The translations under genes and the position numbers were made by a program. The notes below the pieces were generated by a model, which saw only the letters and a list, made by a program, of their open reading frames with translations, did not search any database and was not told where the DNA came from. Positions 22,425 through 33,784 of a stretch of 64,000 nt of DNA are shown piece by piece (position 1 is the first letter of the stretch; the number at the start of each line of letters is the position of its first letter). Origin of the DNA: Abelmoschus esculentus (Eukaryota > Streptophyta > Magnoliopsida > Malvales > Malvaceae); NCBI GenBank assembly GCA_035048815.1, contig JAUCBN010000034.1, positions 16,788,737-16,852,736 of the forward strand. Reading direction: 5' to 3'.

Positions 22425-25400
22425 GTGAAGTAGGTGGAAGAGAAACAGGGTGTAATATTAATACAAGAGGAAAAGATGAGGAGAAATACTCGTAGCTAAA
22501 CAAGAGACAAATAAAAAAAACATAGGCATTTTGTCTGAAAATGTTCTGAACAAGTCTTAGATGTTTGCTGGGCGAGCTTTCCCTGTTGGCCGGCTATGGA
22601 GGTTATTCCATTTCCACCTTTAGACAACCTTAAATAATTAATTAATCCAAATACACTTGTTTAGTAAATTAAATACATGGTAAACCTCTTCATATTGAAG
22701 TATAATTATCCTTTCAACTTTGCCAACTACTAATCTCGAGTCAAATACGTAAACCCTAGGGAACTTTCAAGAATTCCATTGAATCCCATTCTTTAATATC
22801 AAGGGTATTCAAGTACAGAGAATTAACGACAGTTTCAAAGTTACAAATCCAGTTTTATGCATTATTATAAGTGGAGGCGTCTTCTATTTGTTTTATTAAT
22901 TACCAGAAAATTGTCCATCCTGTTATTGGTTGTGAATAGTGGAAGAAATTATTTTCAGTAATAAAAATTTAAAAAGAAATTAATCATGTATTAATTATTT
23001 GAGAAAAAAATTAATATACAAACTTATTAAATTTATAATTTAGGGTTAAGTTAGGATTTAGATTCCGTTGGCAGAGCTTTTTCGCCTAAGCTTTTAGAGA
23101 AGTTTCACCGAACGAGTCATTTTCACGTCTCTTTTTATTTCTCCAAGAATTTACTCTCAATAATTACGTTCTCGGAGAAGTTAAAAATTTTGTCTTCTGA
23201 AGTGATTCTAATAGTAAGGTATGACGTTGTTTATCTTAAATGATTTAAATAATAAAATTACGTTAGGATATTTAAAAAAATATATTTATTGTTATAATTC
23301 TCTTTCGAATATAATAATTCTATTTAAATTTTCAAATAAAATCTCCTTTTAACATTTTATCCGTCCGTGTCACCCTTGGGATGTATATCAAAAACATGTA
23401 TGAAACCTTCCTGCGTCCTGTATATAAAAATTGGAGCTGCTGTATTTTTGTACTTAGCACTTGTCCTAGACCTCGACTACAAGATTTTTCTTAATGAGAA
23501 ACACATCACTGTTTTGTCATCACAGACATTCATCGACAATTATGTGGATTAAAATACCGAAATTTAATAAACTATAAATATATGTCTTTAAGAAGATGAG
23601 AGGTCTTCATTAAAATAAAAATAAAAAAACTCAATCCAATCTTTGTACCAATTAAGACTGAAAAATGCTCTTTATATTATGAATATTTTTCATATAAATT
23701 ATATTAAAATCTTTAACTAAACAGATTTTTATTTTTAATCGTTGTTGGACTGACATAATAGTAAGGGTTGATTGATGTTTTAGAAAGTATAAGGGGTTTT
23801 GTTTATTTTTTAATGAAAAAACATTGATTATAAAATAATTAAAAACATTGAAAGCAATAAAAAAAAATTGGGGAAATTTCAATTACTTAAGTAAATTTTA
23901 GTTTATTTAAAATTTTGTTTTATATCAAATATTCCTAGGATCTTTTTTTTCTTAATAATTAAATAAGTACTTAAATTTCTTTAAAAAAACAATTAAGTTT
24001 TTTTAATACAAATCCACATTTCCAATTTTTTCATCTTTGCTTCGTAATTTTATATATTTGCAGGCGGACAATTTTAAATACCAGAGTAGTCGGAGCAGGT
24101 GTTGACAGCTACCGCCATGCATGGTTATTTTAACAAGAGCTTGGTTTTCATGTATGTTTTTAGAAAAAAATGTTCGATCGAATTGAATCGGGTTTAGGGT
24201 TTAAGTATTATAATTTAAACTTAATAATATTTTGAATTAATTTTTTGTTTAAGTCTAATTCTAGTCTAATCTCTCATTTTTTTATGCGTAATAATGTATT
24301 TGACTAATAATTTTATATCACGTGCGTTATCAATTATTTTTTATAATTTTATTAATTATTTTTATTTTATAAATAACAGAAAAGTAGCAGAAAGAATTTG
24401 ACAATTAGGTTGTAAATTTATCTCAATATTTGATTTCTTAGCGATTCTGATTAAGATTGTGAAGTTGGCCTCAGGTCCCAACACTCATGATATAAAGCAA
24501 AAGGGCAAAAGTTGGGGAGCCGACTGCCGAGGGACTTGACTTTGCGACCGAGTCGAAGAGACGAGACGAGTGGCACTGCTGCCAGCCTTAAGAAGGTGAC
24601 GTGCGCCGACTACCTTCTCCTTTTGTATCCAAATATTCATGCTCATCTTTTCACTAAAACATGCACTTGTGCACCTCCTGTTCTCCAGTCTTTGACCCCT
24701 CCATAAACGTCTATTCTTTTTACCTTATTCTTCTTCATTTTCACCACTGGGGAAACCACTCCATTTTGACCCTTTTCCCTGTTCCCTCCCCCACAGTCCA
24801 CTCATTATCACAACCCTTTTTAATTGCTCCGACACAGTGAGACAGATACGGTGGGCAGAGCTCTAAGCTCTTTGAGTGCTGTTTTTGTTTGTTTTTGGCA
24901 GTGGTTTGCTCGGATGGCAAAAGAAGCCTGGGTTTCTTGTTAAAGAAAGGCCATCATGTTTCCACCTGACATGTTGTGGGGAACATGCAAGATGTTGGGA
25001 AACACAACATATCCCTCCCCCGCACACACACCAAAATGAATCTTTACTTGGAAATCAATGGACATTTGCCATTGGACTACCATTTAATGGCCAGTGGCTG
25101 CTAATCTATTGCTTCAGAGTCTTCAAACCATCATCATTAATTCATACCTTCGTAATGCTATGTGATATTCGATGATCAAATAGGACAGATGTCGCGTTAC
25201 AGTCTTGTTTGCATACTGTAGTTGAAATATCTTCAATTTTCACAAGCTAATATTGGTGAAAGCATTTCATGTGAAGTTGATGAACTGATGGTAGAGGTCT
25301 TCAGGCAGTTCACCTAGAATATGATGATTGATCAGAATAACCATGTTCATTAGTTAATAGGGTACTTATCGTTGCTGAGTATTGTACGTACATAAGTACA

Positions 25401-26067
25401 TTCTCCCCCGAGTGGCATACTATCAAACAGTATACAAGTAAAGAGCTACAGTTGCACGCATGCTTAGGTGATCTTGATGGGAATTCTCATCTTTTTTGTT
25501 TGGGAGGAGTAGAGTGAGAAGGACTGACTCTCTCTCTCTCTCTCTCTTTTGTTCCCAAGATAAAGGATTATAGACTTAAATTAATGGGGAGTTTTTAAAC
25601 AATAATGACGTTGGCTATGTCTGATCTCGCATCACAAAGAAAGCAAATAGAACATTCATTAATTGATGAAGAAACATCCCATCTCATCTGTCATAAAACT
25701 TCCATTATGTTTCATTTAATTAAACCTACGTACCCTGTTATGATGATGATGATGATCCCTGTCTTTGACAGTTAACGGGAAAAAAATATTCTGGGCAAAG
25801 CTGATGCAAAACCATATGTCTGATCGGTTAAATGAATACAAAAAGTAAGCTATATATTCCACCAACTCATAGATAATTGCAGACTTGCAGTCTTAATATG
25901 AGTATTGCTTAATATAATATAATATAATAACAGCTTTCACCATGGATCATGGCTGAGCACTGAGTAGTGAGCAGGCCATGGGGGAAACAAAGGGGGCGAA
26001 AGGAACAGAAAATAAGTAAATGCAACCTAGAGGATGAGATAAAGATACATAAATTTGGAAGCCACCA
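22425..26067. other. Spacer between the two zinc-finger genes
   Basis: No supported gene. The left part is AT-rich. GC-richer sequence at 24450-25200 has short ORFs without family features. There is a (CT)n run at about 25530-25547 and a (GAT)n run at about 25741-25757. Unannotated noncoding transcripts cannot be excluded in 24500-25500. Confidence 0.5.
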
Positions 26068-26496
26068 TTAAAGATGTCCGAGTCGAAGCTCTAGATCTAA
26101 GACCTCCTTTGAATCTCCAAGCTCGTAGCTTTGAGCATGCAACTTCAGATTTGCCAAATCCCCATGGGTTGGAACTGAAGATGGAAGAGTATTGTTGTAG
26201 AGTGGGGAAAGCCAAGAATTCTGGGTATAGGCGGAGATGTTAGGGTTGGGTTTATTAGGGTTCTGAGATTCTAAAACCCATGAAGATAACAATCTCAACC
26301 TAGCTCTATCCTTCCTATGAACATTCATGTGACCTCCAAGTGCTTGAGCTGACCTGAATTCCCTCTTGCAGAAGCTGCAACTATAATATTTTGCAGGCCA
26401 TGACGACTTACAACATGAGTAATCTTCCCCCTCCAATCCCACCAAGTCAAACCTGTTAAACTCCCACTTTGTTCTCGAATCTGCACTCCTCTCCAT
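26068..26496 (-). CDS. SUPERMAN-like C2H2 zinc-finger repressor
   Basis: A single-exon gene of 142 residues. It begins MERS, as SUPERMAN does. The single finger (YSCSFCKREFRSAQALGGH, then MNVHRKDRARLRL) is nearly identical to that of SUPERMAN/RABBIT EARS/ZFP10. The EAR motif ends the protein (VLDLELRLGHL). It is shorter than SUPERMAN itself (~200 residues), so a ZFP10/ZFP11-type paralogue is likely. Role: a nuclear repressor acting at organ boundaries or in cell proliferation; the exact function is not deducible. Confidence 0.88.
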   Translation of the reverse strand: MERSADSRTKWEFNRFDLVGLEGEDYSCCKSSWPAKYYSCSFCKREFRSAQALGGHMNVHRKDRARLRLLSSWVLESQNPNKPNPNISAYTQNSWLSPLYNNTLPSSVPTHGDLANLKLHAQSYELGDSKEVLDLELRLGHL

Positions 26497-27067
26497 GCTT
26501 GCTTTCTATATTAATCTAAAAACATAACAAAAGAAGATGATATTAAAAGCTTCAAAAGAACGTTGGACTGAGCAGGGATTGCATTAGAGTAAGAAGAAAA
26601 TGTTTAGAGAAAAAAGGAAGAGAACGTACATGAGAGAGTTGCAGTTAAGTTGACCCTGGTGAGACGAATTGGGCAACTATCATATCTGCTTTATAGACAG
26701 CTGCTTCTGAATCTACAAACAAAATCCAAGTTGTTGTGTTAAATTAAATGCTCACCAGCCACTGTTGCTTGATCTGTTTCTGGATAGTAAGTATTTCACT
26801 CATATTTCAAACATATGTTGAAATCAAATTCTGTTTATAATATACATAAATAAAGCTGATATTGCTTAAAACTGGTGATTGTAAACCTCTGCAACTTTTC
26901 CTTTTTGAAAATATACATATAAATATATACATAATTAACAGTTATACATGGGAATGGGGAAAGGTGATGTAGCATCGTTATCCTTTGTATATACAATATT
27001 TGATGTAACGTTGAATATTCGATGACGGTCTTATTTTATATGAATTTTTGTGATTCAGGTGTAAATC

Positions 27068-27790
27068 GGCTACCTTCTAATTATATTTTCATTAGTGCCT
27101 CCACTTTAAATTAATGGGTTTAGGGTTTAAGATTAGTGGTTAGGCTTTTAGAGAAATAAGGGTAGGATGTATGGTTTAGAATTTAGAAAAATAGGATTAA
27201 GGTTTGAAATTTAATTTTTAAGAGTTTTAAGTAAAGGCATGGAAGGAAGCACAGTAAAGAGGTAGAAGATAGTTATATTTTAATACATAATATATATAAA
27301 AACTTAAAATTTTTTATATTTAAATTATATAATCTGAATTTTAAATTTTAATTCTAAAATCTTACAACATAATTCTTAAATTAAATCGCTGTGTATATAA
27401 CTTTCTATAATTTTATCATATTAACGCAGTAATAGTTTAATATGTTTTGGGTAGAAATTATTTTTAAATTTAATTTATAGTAAATATTAGTGAAAATTCA
27501 TTTAATAAAAAGATTAGGCGGTGAAAATAATTAAATGAGTACATTTAATTGATTGATCCTATAAATAATATGGTAGGAATGACGCGTGATATAACTTCTC
27601 ATACTCTTATAATAATATGGTAGGAATGACGCGTGATATCTACCTCTTTCTTGTGTCTCCTTCCATGCCTCCTACTTAAAAATTGAATTTCGAACCTTAA
27701 CCGTATTTTTTAAATTCTAAATCATACACCTTACCCTTAATTTCCTAAACCCTAACCACAACCCTTAACCTTCTACCTTAAAAATTTTCA
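27068..27790. repeat. Inverted pair of telomere-like MITE elements
   Basis: The left arm (27068-27272) contains GGGTTTAGGGTTTAAG and GGCATGGAAGGAAGCAC. The right arm (about 27640-27790) is its inverted counterpart with CTCCTTCCATGCCTCC and CCTAAACCCTAACC. The arms are perhaps 75-80% alike by eye. The region could fold into a long hairpin, or it could be two insertions in opposite orientation. Confidence 0.5.
27564..27639. repeat. 29-bp direct repeat, period 47
   Basis: AATAATATGGTAGGAATGAC followed by GCGTGATAT occurs exactly twice, at 27564-27592 and 27611-27639, just outside the right arm of the inverted element pair. It could be a target-site-like duplication plus filler, or simple slippage. 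Confidence 0.7.
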
Positions 27791-28376
27791 GTTAACCCAA
27801 TCTAAGCATTCAATATTTTTATACTTAAAATCAGTTTCAAGTCTTTTCTTTAGTCCAAGTCTTTCTATACCCTCTCTTTTTCTGTTCTCTCCCCCTAAAA
27901 TCTAAAGTCAAAGTTGCTAGCAAAGAGATGTGTACAAAGCAATTTGGTATTAAGACACTAATTCCACGTTGAATGAGTCAGCCAGTTTTGTCCCCCGGAT
28001 CCCATTGGAACCGATGCCATATGCAAACCAAATCGACTGTTTAGGTCTTCCTTTGCTTATATCCATGCTGCTTCTAGGAAAGCCAGAAAATGGCATATTT
28101 CCCCATTTTTACACCTCATTTTCTTCATCGTTGAATTCTCACGTTCATTATTCATTCCGTGTACCAAGGACCAGTCTAGGAACCTTAAAATCTTCAAATC
28201 AGAAAGCAAAACCGATCAAGAAACCCCCCCAAAGACCATATTCCAAACCCACATGCCAGTCGAGAGCCATATGTTAAATCCTAGTCATCCAAGTTGTCAT
28301 AAACATGTATAAATACACCTACCTTACAATCCATTTATCCTCAAGCTCAGGGAAACGTCGATCTTGATTGATTAAA

Positions 28377-28673
28377 ATGAGCAATCGACATCACTTTCTT
28401 GTCACTGCAATCGTCATCTTTCTTGTAAGCACTTACCCGTATGAGGCTTATGGCAGGGTTGTAAAGGAAGGGTACTCATACTATCATGATCTTGTGTTGC
28501 AGTCTCTCCAAAAGGGGGAACCTAGCCCTCCTTCTGAACACAATGGCTGCACCAACATTCCTCCTGGCAGTAACGAACCGCCTTGCATCGGAGGGAAGGC
28601 CTTTGCAGGACATGTTAGGGCTCCTACGCGGCTACCACCGGACCAAATGGTTCTGTTTAATGCAGCAGCCTAA
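28377..28673 (+). CDS. CTNIP/SCREW-type secreted phytocytokine precursor
   Basis: A 98-residue single-exon ORF. The ATG at 28377 is preceded by a probable TATA about 65 bp upstream. Residues 1-~26 form a signal peptide with a hydrophobic core (FLVTAIVIFLVSTYP, then EAYG). The C-terminal half carries the pentapeptide that names the family in GCTNIPPGSNEPPC, with two cysteines 12 residues apart that can form the peptide's disulfide. CTNIP/SCREW peptides in Arabidopsis are released to the apoplast and perceived by the LRR receptor kinase HSL3/NUT with BAK1, tuning immunity and stomatal water loss. The identification rests on the motif, two-cysteine layout, length and signal peptide. Residues after the second Cys (GGKAFAGHVRAP) are longer than a minimal peptide. 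Confidence 0.82.
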   Translation: MSNRHHFLVTAIVIFLVSTYPYEAYGRVVKEGYSYYHDLVLQSLQKGEPSPPSEHNGCTNIPPGSNEPPCIGGKAFAGHVRAPTRLPPDQMVLFNAAA

Positions 28674-29938
28674 TCTCAAATGAAACCGCAGATGCCGCTG
28701 CTAGCAACTGATTAGTACTCGATTGGTTTAGCTGGTAGTTAATACTATGATGAAGCTGAATAACGGGAACATTCCGAATCCCGATTTATGTTCTCTTTTT
28801 TATATATATGTATATAAAAAGCATATGCTAAACGGAAGATGGATTGTTAATAAAAAAATTATCAAAGTCTGCTTCATCTAACTAAGCGACTGCTGCTAAT
28901 TGGATGGAAAATTTTATTCTCTTTTTTTCTGGTTTGTGTTCAGTCTTAGTAGAGCAATTAGCATGAAATAGAAGATACGTGGAATTGGATGAGATTTAGC
29001 AACTAGGTCCGGTGCCTTCCTTTCCTTTGGCTTCACCTCTGATTCATTGATTCTTTTCCTCTAAACATTAGACGATTTAATTTCCCTTTCTCTAAATCTT
29101 TATATTGATGATTAGTTTAGAGTGGTTGACTTCCACTGTTGTGTTCAAGATTGTCCACATTTTGTTGATACCAGATGGAAAAATCTCCTTCAATGGAAGG
29201 TATTGTATCAGGAGGAACCATGGTTATCTGCAAATTTACTGTTTTTAGTGTTGAGGTTAGGTGTGATTGCAAATCTCCTTAAATGAAAAAAAATAATCCG
29301 GTAAACTTAACGAGCAATAAGTTTGCACGATTCGAATAAAAATTTAACTTATCAAGTAGAGAATAAATTGAACAATTTTCAAGACAAGTCGAATAGTACT
29401 CTTCAACATATTTAATATCAAGTAGAGAATAGTTTTTTTAGGAAAGCAAAGATAGGTAAACTTCATGTTTATTCTTTCTATTTAGAGTTCATAGTTTTAA
29501 TATTTTGACCATAACTTTTTTCATGTATTTCATTCATTTTTATACCATAAAGGATGTATATACAAAGTAAACGGATGCATGCATGCAATGGCAACACCTA
29601 GGCTAGTAATACACATTCCCCAGTTCCAAAAATAATATGTTAAAGCTTCGATGGATCGTATTGAGCGAAATTAACTACCATAATATAAATAGCAAAAGGA
29701 AGTTGAGAACATGGGAGATGAATGCATTTAGAGCAAAGCAAGAAATCATCAGATTATTACATGTGTCGGTGCTTGATCTTCACCGTCTCAATGAACACAT
29801 ATAAAGGATAAAAATGTGCAGCGTCAAACCCTGAAGAAAATTCTGGTTTCTGTAATGCTAAAAACATGCATAAAGGTAAATTTCTCATGAATGCTTCAAA
29901 CGATTATTGCTTCTATGAATTAATATATATGTATCTGT
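28674..29938. other. Spacer between CTNIP and NADKc
   Basis: Contains the CTNIP 3' UTR and the NADKc upstream region. No ORF or RNA gene is recognised. A GCATGCATGCAATGG repeat lies near 29576-29590. Confidence 0.5.
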
Positions 29939-32242
29939 ATGTGTATGTGTATGTTACTGCATAGTCTTTTCCATTTGTGTTCTTCAGATCATCATCATCG
30001 TATCGGCCCACCCACTTTCACACAGATCATGATCGCCGCTTTAATCGGCATCATCATTGCTGCAGCTTTGAAGTTTCATCTTCGGAAGCTAAGGGATAAA
30101 AAGATCATCCCACGCCTGCGGTCGCGGGACAAAGGTCGAGGTCGCATCGATAAGGTCGAACGCTTCCCTCACTACGTAGGTAAATAATTTTTATTTGTTT
30201 ATTTATATGATCCTCCTTAGATTCTGTGCCCAACACATTTCCCTTGATTTTTGTTTTCTCCAACATATTTCAGCTAGGCAGATGGGATTTAATGACAGAA
30301 GAGAATGCCCTGTGCTCTGCAAGTTGGCCGCGGAATACATCAGTAAATTAGAAGGTTGTGAAGATGATATATATACATTCTTCTCCAGTGAACTCGATGT
30401 CGATTCGCTCTTTGTTAAGCTTGTGGAGGAGTTTGAGAGATGCATTCTTAGTTATTTTGCATTTCATTGGAGCCATGCAGATCTTATGATTACTCAGGTA
30501 ATAATCAAGATCAATACATACATATGTGTTTGTGTAAATGTAAAATGTTAGAATAAGTAGAAAAATGAATTGTTTTCTGATACATTGTTTCAGGTATTAA
30601 GTTCTGATGCTGAACCCAAGAAAAAGCTCAAGCAGATTTTCATGGCAGCAACTAGGTTGGGCATTTGATTATTACATTACCTATTCATTGTTGTCATATC
30701 ATAACACCTAAATGAAATGTTGAAACACATATGGCAGGGTTACATCCCTCTAAATATATGGAAAAACTTCGAAAAAACTCGGCATAATTTTTCTAGGGGA
30801 GAATAAACCATGCTTCTTTCTGATATAGGGAACAGAGATTTGAGAGGGTGACAAAGAATCTGAAGGTGGCTAGAGTTTTCACTACATTGGTGGAAGAAAT
30901 GAAGGCAATGGGGCTTACATCAACCGACGACTCTCAATGTACAGAAGTGATGGCTCCGGTGGCTCATAGCGATAGAAGTCCGGTGCTGCTTCTCATGGGA
31001 GGTGGGATGGGAGCTGGGAAGAGCACTGTGCTTAAAGACATCCTCAAAGAGTAAGCACTTTGAACCAAAAACTATATTTCTGTCAAGTAGATGTTCAATG
31101 GTTTGAAATTAAGTGGGAACCAAAAACTAAAGTGTATGAGCAGACCGTTTTGGGCAGGAGCAGCAGGGAATGCAGTTGTGATTGAGGCAGATGCATTCAA
31201 AGAAACAGATGTGATCTACAGAGCCCTCAGCAAACGAGGTCATTCGGACATGGTCCATACAGCTGAATTGGTACGATCCAATATCGGCACTAGCATTTTT
31301 GTTGAATTGCTGTAATGATTTTTTGGCACTCACGATCCAATACCGGTTCATCCAAACAGGTACACCAATCATCTACAGATGCAGCATCATCCCTTCTAGT
31401 GACAGCACTCAACGAAGGGCGGGATGTGATCATGGATGGAACATTGTCCTGGATACCATTTGTTTTGCAGACAATAACCATGGCTCGATGTGTCCATCGC
31501 CGCAGATATCGTATGGGTGACGGTTACAAGAAACAACCTGATGGAACCATAACCGAGAACTATTGGGAGCAGCTCAAAGAAGAGCAAGTTACGGAAGAAG
31601 GCAAAAAGAGGAAACCATACAGAATAGAGCTGGTTAGGGTTGTTTGTGAAGCTTATTTAGCAGTCATTAGAGGCATAAGGTATGGCACAGATGGATAGAA
31701 AACTTTCTTTTTCCACTTTTACCATGAGATACTGATTCTGTATACGAATTGAAAACATTCAGGCGAGCTATAATGTGTAGACGAGCCGTAAGGGTGAATT
31801 CACAATTGAAATCCCACAAGAGATTTGCCAATGCATTTCCAACATATTGCCAATTGGTCGACAATGCTAGACTATATAGCACCAATGCCTTGGAAGGTCC
31901 ACCTAAGGTGAACCACTCATTTTCAGTCTCAATTTTCCTTAGGCACTTAAGAATGTGCAAATATTGACTTCAACAATGATTGTGAAGTTGATAGGATGGA
32001 AGGACAAAGACAGGACTTTACTAGTCGATCCCGACGAAATCGGCTGTCTAAAGAGGATAGGCAGGTTGAACGAGAACGCCGAATCCATATACGAACTTTA
32101 CAGGTATCCTAACCCCGCATGTCAAGCCGGTTCGATTTGGAAAGACATTGTACTATCACCCTCAAGATTAAATATTCAGCTGGAGCTGAAGTATACCATC
32201 CAGAAACTTGAAATGATGACTGATGCAGAATCGAACTCATGA
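29939..32242 (+). CDS. Calmodulin-dependent NAD kinase NADKc (zeta-fold P-loop kinase)
   Basis: Eight exons: 29939-30179, 30274-30497, 30594-30655, 30829-31050, 31144-31270, 31360-31679, 31763-31907, 31988-32242; ~531 residues. An N-terminal hydrophobic segment (IMIAALIGIIIAAALKF) precedes a basic stretch. A helix near residues 177-205 (RFERVTKNLKVARVFTTLVE) sits where the Arabidopsis enzyme binds calmodulin. A Walker A motif (GGGMGAGKST) opens the zeta-type kinase domain, followed by AVVIEADAFKE, HQSSTDAASSLLVTAL and DVIMDGTLSW. This matches At1g04280/NADKc, which phosphorylates NAD+ to NADP+ on Ca2+/calmodulin activation and supports the elicitor-triggered oxidative burst. The start is uncertain (29939 or in-frame 30029). 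The last acceptor could also be at 31942 or 31951, both in frame. The fold is shared with bacterial zeta proteins, but this is not a toxin gene. Confidence 0.87.
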
Positions 32243-32826
32243 ATGTGTCTAAAGTCACAGGCATTGCAGGCAGAAGATTATCTCTCAACTCTCATACCTT
32301 CTGCTATGTTTATATGACCAGGAATCCCTTTTGCCAAGGTTGGATGAAGATGATGAAGGCTATTTGTAAATTTATTGTTACTAGCTTAGGCAAAGTTTAG
32401 AGGTGAAACCAAAAAACAAGAATGTTTCCCATAGATTGTTTCAAATAATCTGTGCTAGAATCTGTAGATGTGGCTTATTGGAACTCTAGAGGGGAATTTA
32501 AAGGTTATTAAGAAAGGAAAAGGAAAAGAAAGAGCAATTAGAGTTGTAACCTGGAGATCATGTTCTTGTAAGACAATTATCGCATAATATATTCAACTGA
32601 AAATTCCATCTAAACACTGTGCCAACAATCCTTAACAAAATAAGAAATTTGTAGTAAAAAATTATAGAAAGAAAATCACAAGAAAGGTTTTAAAAACGGG
32701 AACAAAAAAAGACTTGAGATCAGATGTTCATATTTTTTATGGGTATACGCGAAGTATAGACCCATACAAACCCACTTAACTGCATCTAATTTACAGCACT
32801 ACCCCTACATCTATTACCCTCTCCTC
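32243..32826. other. Spacer between convergent NADKc and histone H1
   Basis: Probable 3' UTRs of both genes; nothing else is visible. Confidence 0.5.
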
Positions 32827-33784
32827 TCATTTCTTACCCTTCTTCGACGTGGCTTTCTTCGCCGGTGTCTTAACGCTCTTTGGCTTTACACTCTTCGCCG
32901 GAGCTTTTTTAGGTGCGGCGGCCTTCTTCGGGGCAGCGGCCTTCTTCCCTGGAGACGTCCTTGTTGAAGTTCTGGAAGTTTTTGCTGGCTTCTCCGCAGG
33001 CTTGGGCTTAGCCTTGATCGCTGTTTTTGACTTAGCAGCTGCAGTAGTCTTTGGCTTCGCGGCAGCGGCGGCCTTTGTCTTTGTGGAAGTAGATTTAACC
33101 TTGGCGGGAGCCTTAGGTTTAGCCGCAACTTTGGACTTAGGCTTCGAAACAGCTTTCGTCTTCGCCGGAGCTTTAGAAGCCGGTTTAGCACTCTTCGTGG
33201 ACTTCACAGCAGGTTTAGTCTTGGCCTTAGCGGCTTCTGGCTTCTTTTTCGCCGGAGCAGAAGTAGTTATCTCCGTCTTCGAAGATCTCGCCGACGGAAG
33301 CTTGAATGAATTCTTAACCTTAACCAATTTCCCCGCAGCTACAAGCTTCTTCAAATGGAAAAGCAACAGCTTCTTGAAATTTCCAGGAAGATTCTTCTGT
33401 TTCTCTTCAATGAATTTAGTAATAGCGTATTGACTTGAACCGGTCCTCTCCTTCAAACTAACGATCGCATCTTTAATCATCTGCATCAAGTCAAACCAAA
33501 TCAAATCAATCAGATATCAACACATGATCAGATCTAAAACACCAAGCAGAACACGATCAAAAGAAAATTAAACAAAGATTTTGAAATTCGAATCACGCAA
33601 AAACCTCTTCGTATGAAGGATGAGCAGGAGGAGCTCGAGGCTTCTTAGAAGCTGCTGCTTTCTTAGCTTTAGGCTCTTTGGCTTTCTTCGCCTTGCTAGG
33701 TTTCGATTTGGTCTCAACCGGCTTGTCTTCCGCCGGCTCAGCAGCAACCTCAACCGCCACAGTTGCTTCTTCTTCAGTGGCCAT
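32827..33784 (-). CDS. Linker histone H1
   Basis: Two exons on the minus strand, 33784-33605 and 33480-32827; 277 residues. An acidic/lysine-rich N-terminal tail is followed by the winged-helix globular domain, which starts at HPSYEE (end of exon 1) and continues MIKDAIVSLKERTGSSQYAI to about residue 125. The long C-terminal tail is Lys/Ala/Pro-rich with many PKK/AKPK repeats. The intron falls inside the globular domain, as in other plant H1 genes. It binds linker DNA at the nucleosome dyad and compacts chromatin. The tail's composition makes large antisense ORFs, which are not genes. Confidence 0.96.

Larger units (their letters stand above)
26497..28376. other. Zinc-finger gene upstream region, repeat elements, CTNIP upstream region
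   Basis: No gene is supported; the ORF at 27969-28277 shows no family feature. An inverted pair of telomere-like elements lies at 27068-27790, and a 29-bp direct repeat at 27564-27639. The last ~90 bp contain a probable TATA (CATGTATAAATACACC, near 28303-28318) for the CTNIP gene. Confidence 0.5.

Noticed and set aside
24512..25175. Short ORFs with GC-richer sequence
   Set aside because: No recognisable protein features; may be a noncoding transcript but nothing in the sequence proves it.
27969..28277. 102-codon ORF before the CTNIP gene
   Set aside because: No domain, signal peptide or family resemblance; composition looks like the CTNIP upstream region.
30292..30312. TGACAGAAGAGAATGCC resembles the start of miR156
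   Set aside because: It lies in an NADKc coding exon, matches only the first ~12 bases and has no hairpin partner.
29939..32242. Zeta-toxin label for the P-loop gene
   Set aside because: The kinase fold is shared, but the calmodulin-binding helix, membrane segment and intron structure identify plant NADKc, a metabolic NAD kinase.
32849..33433. 194-codon plus-strand ORF, Ala/Phe-rich
   Set aside because: It is the antisense shadow of the histone H1 lysine/alanine tail; low complexity, with no family feature.
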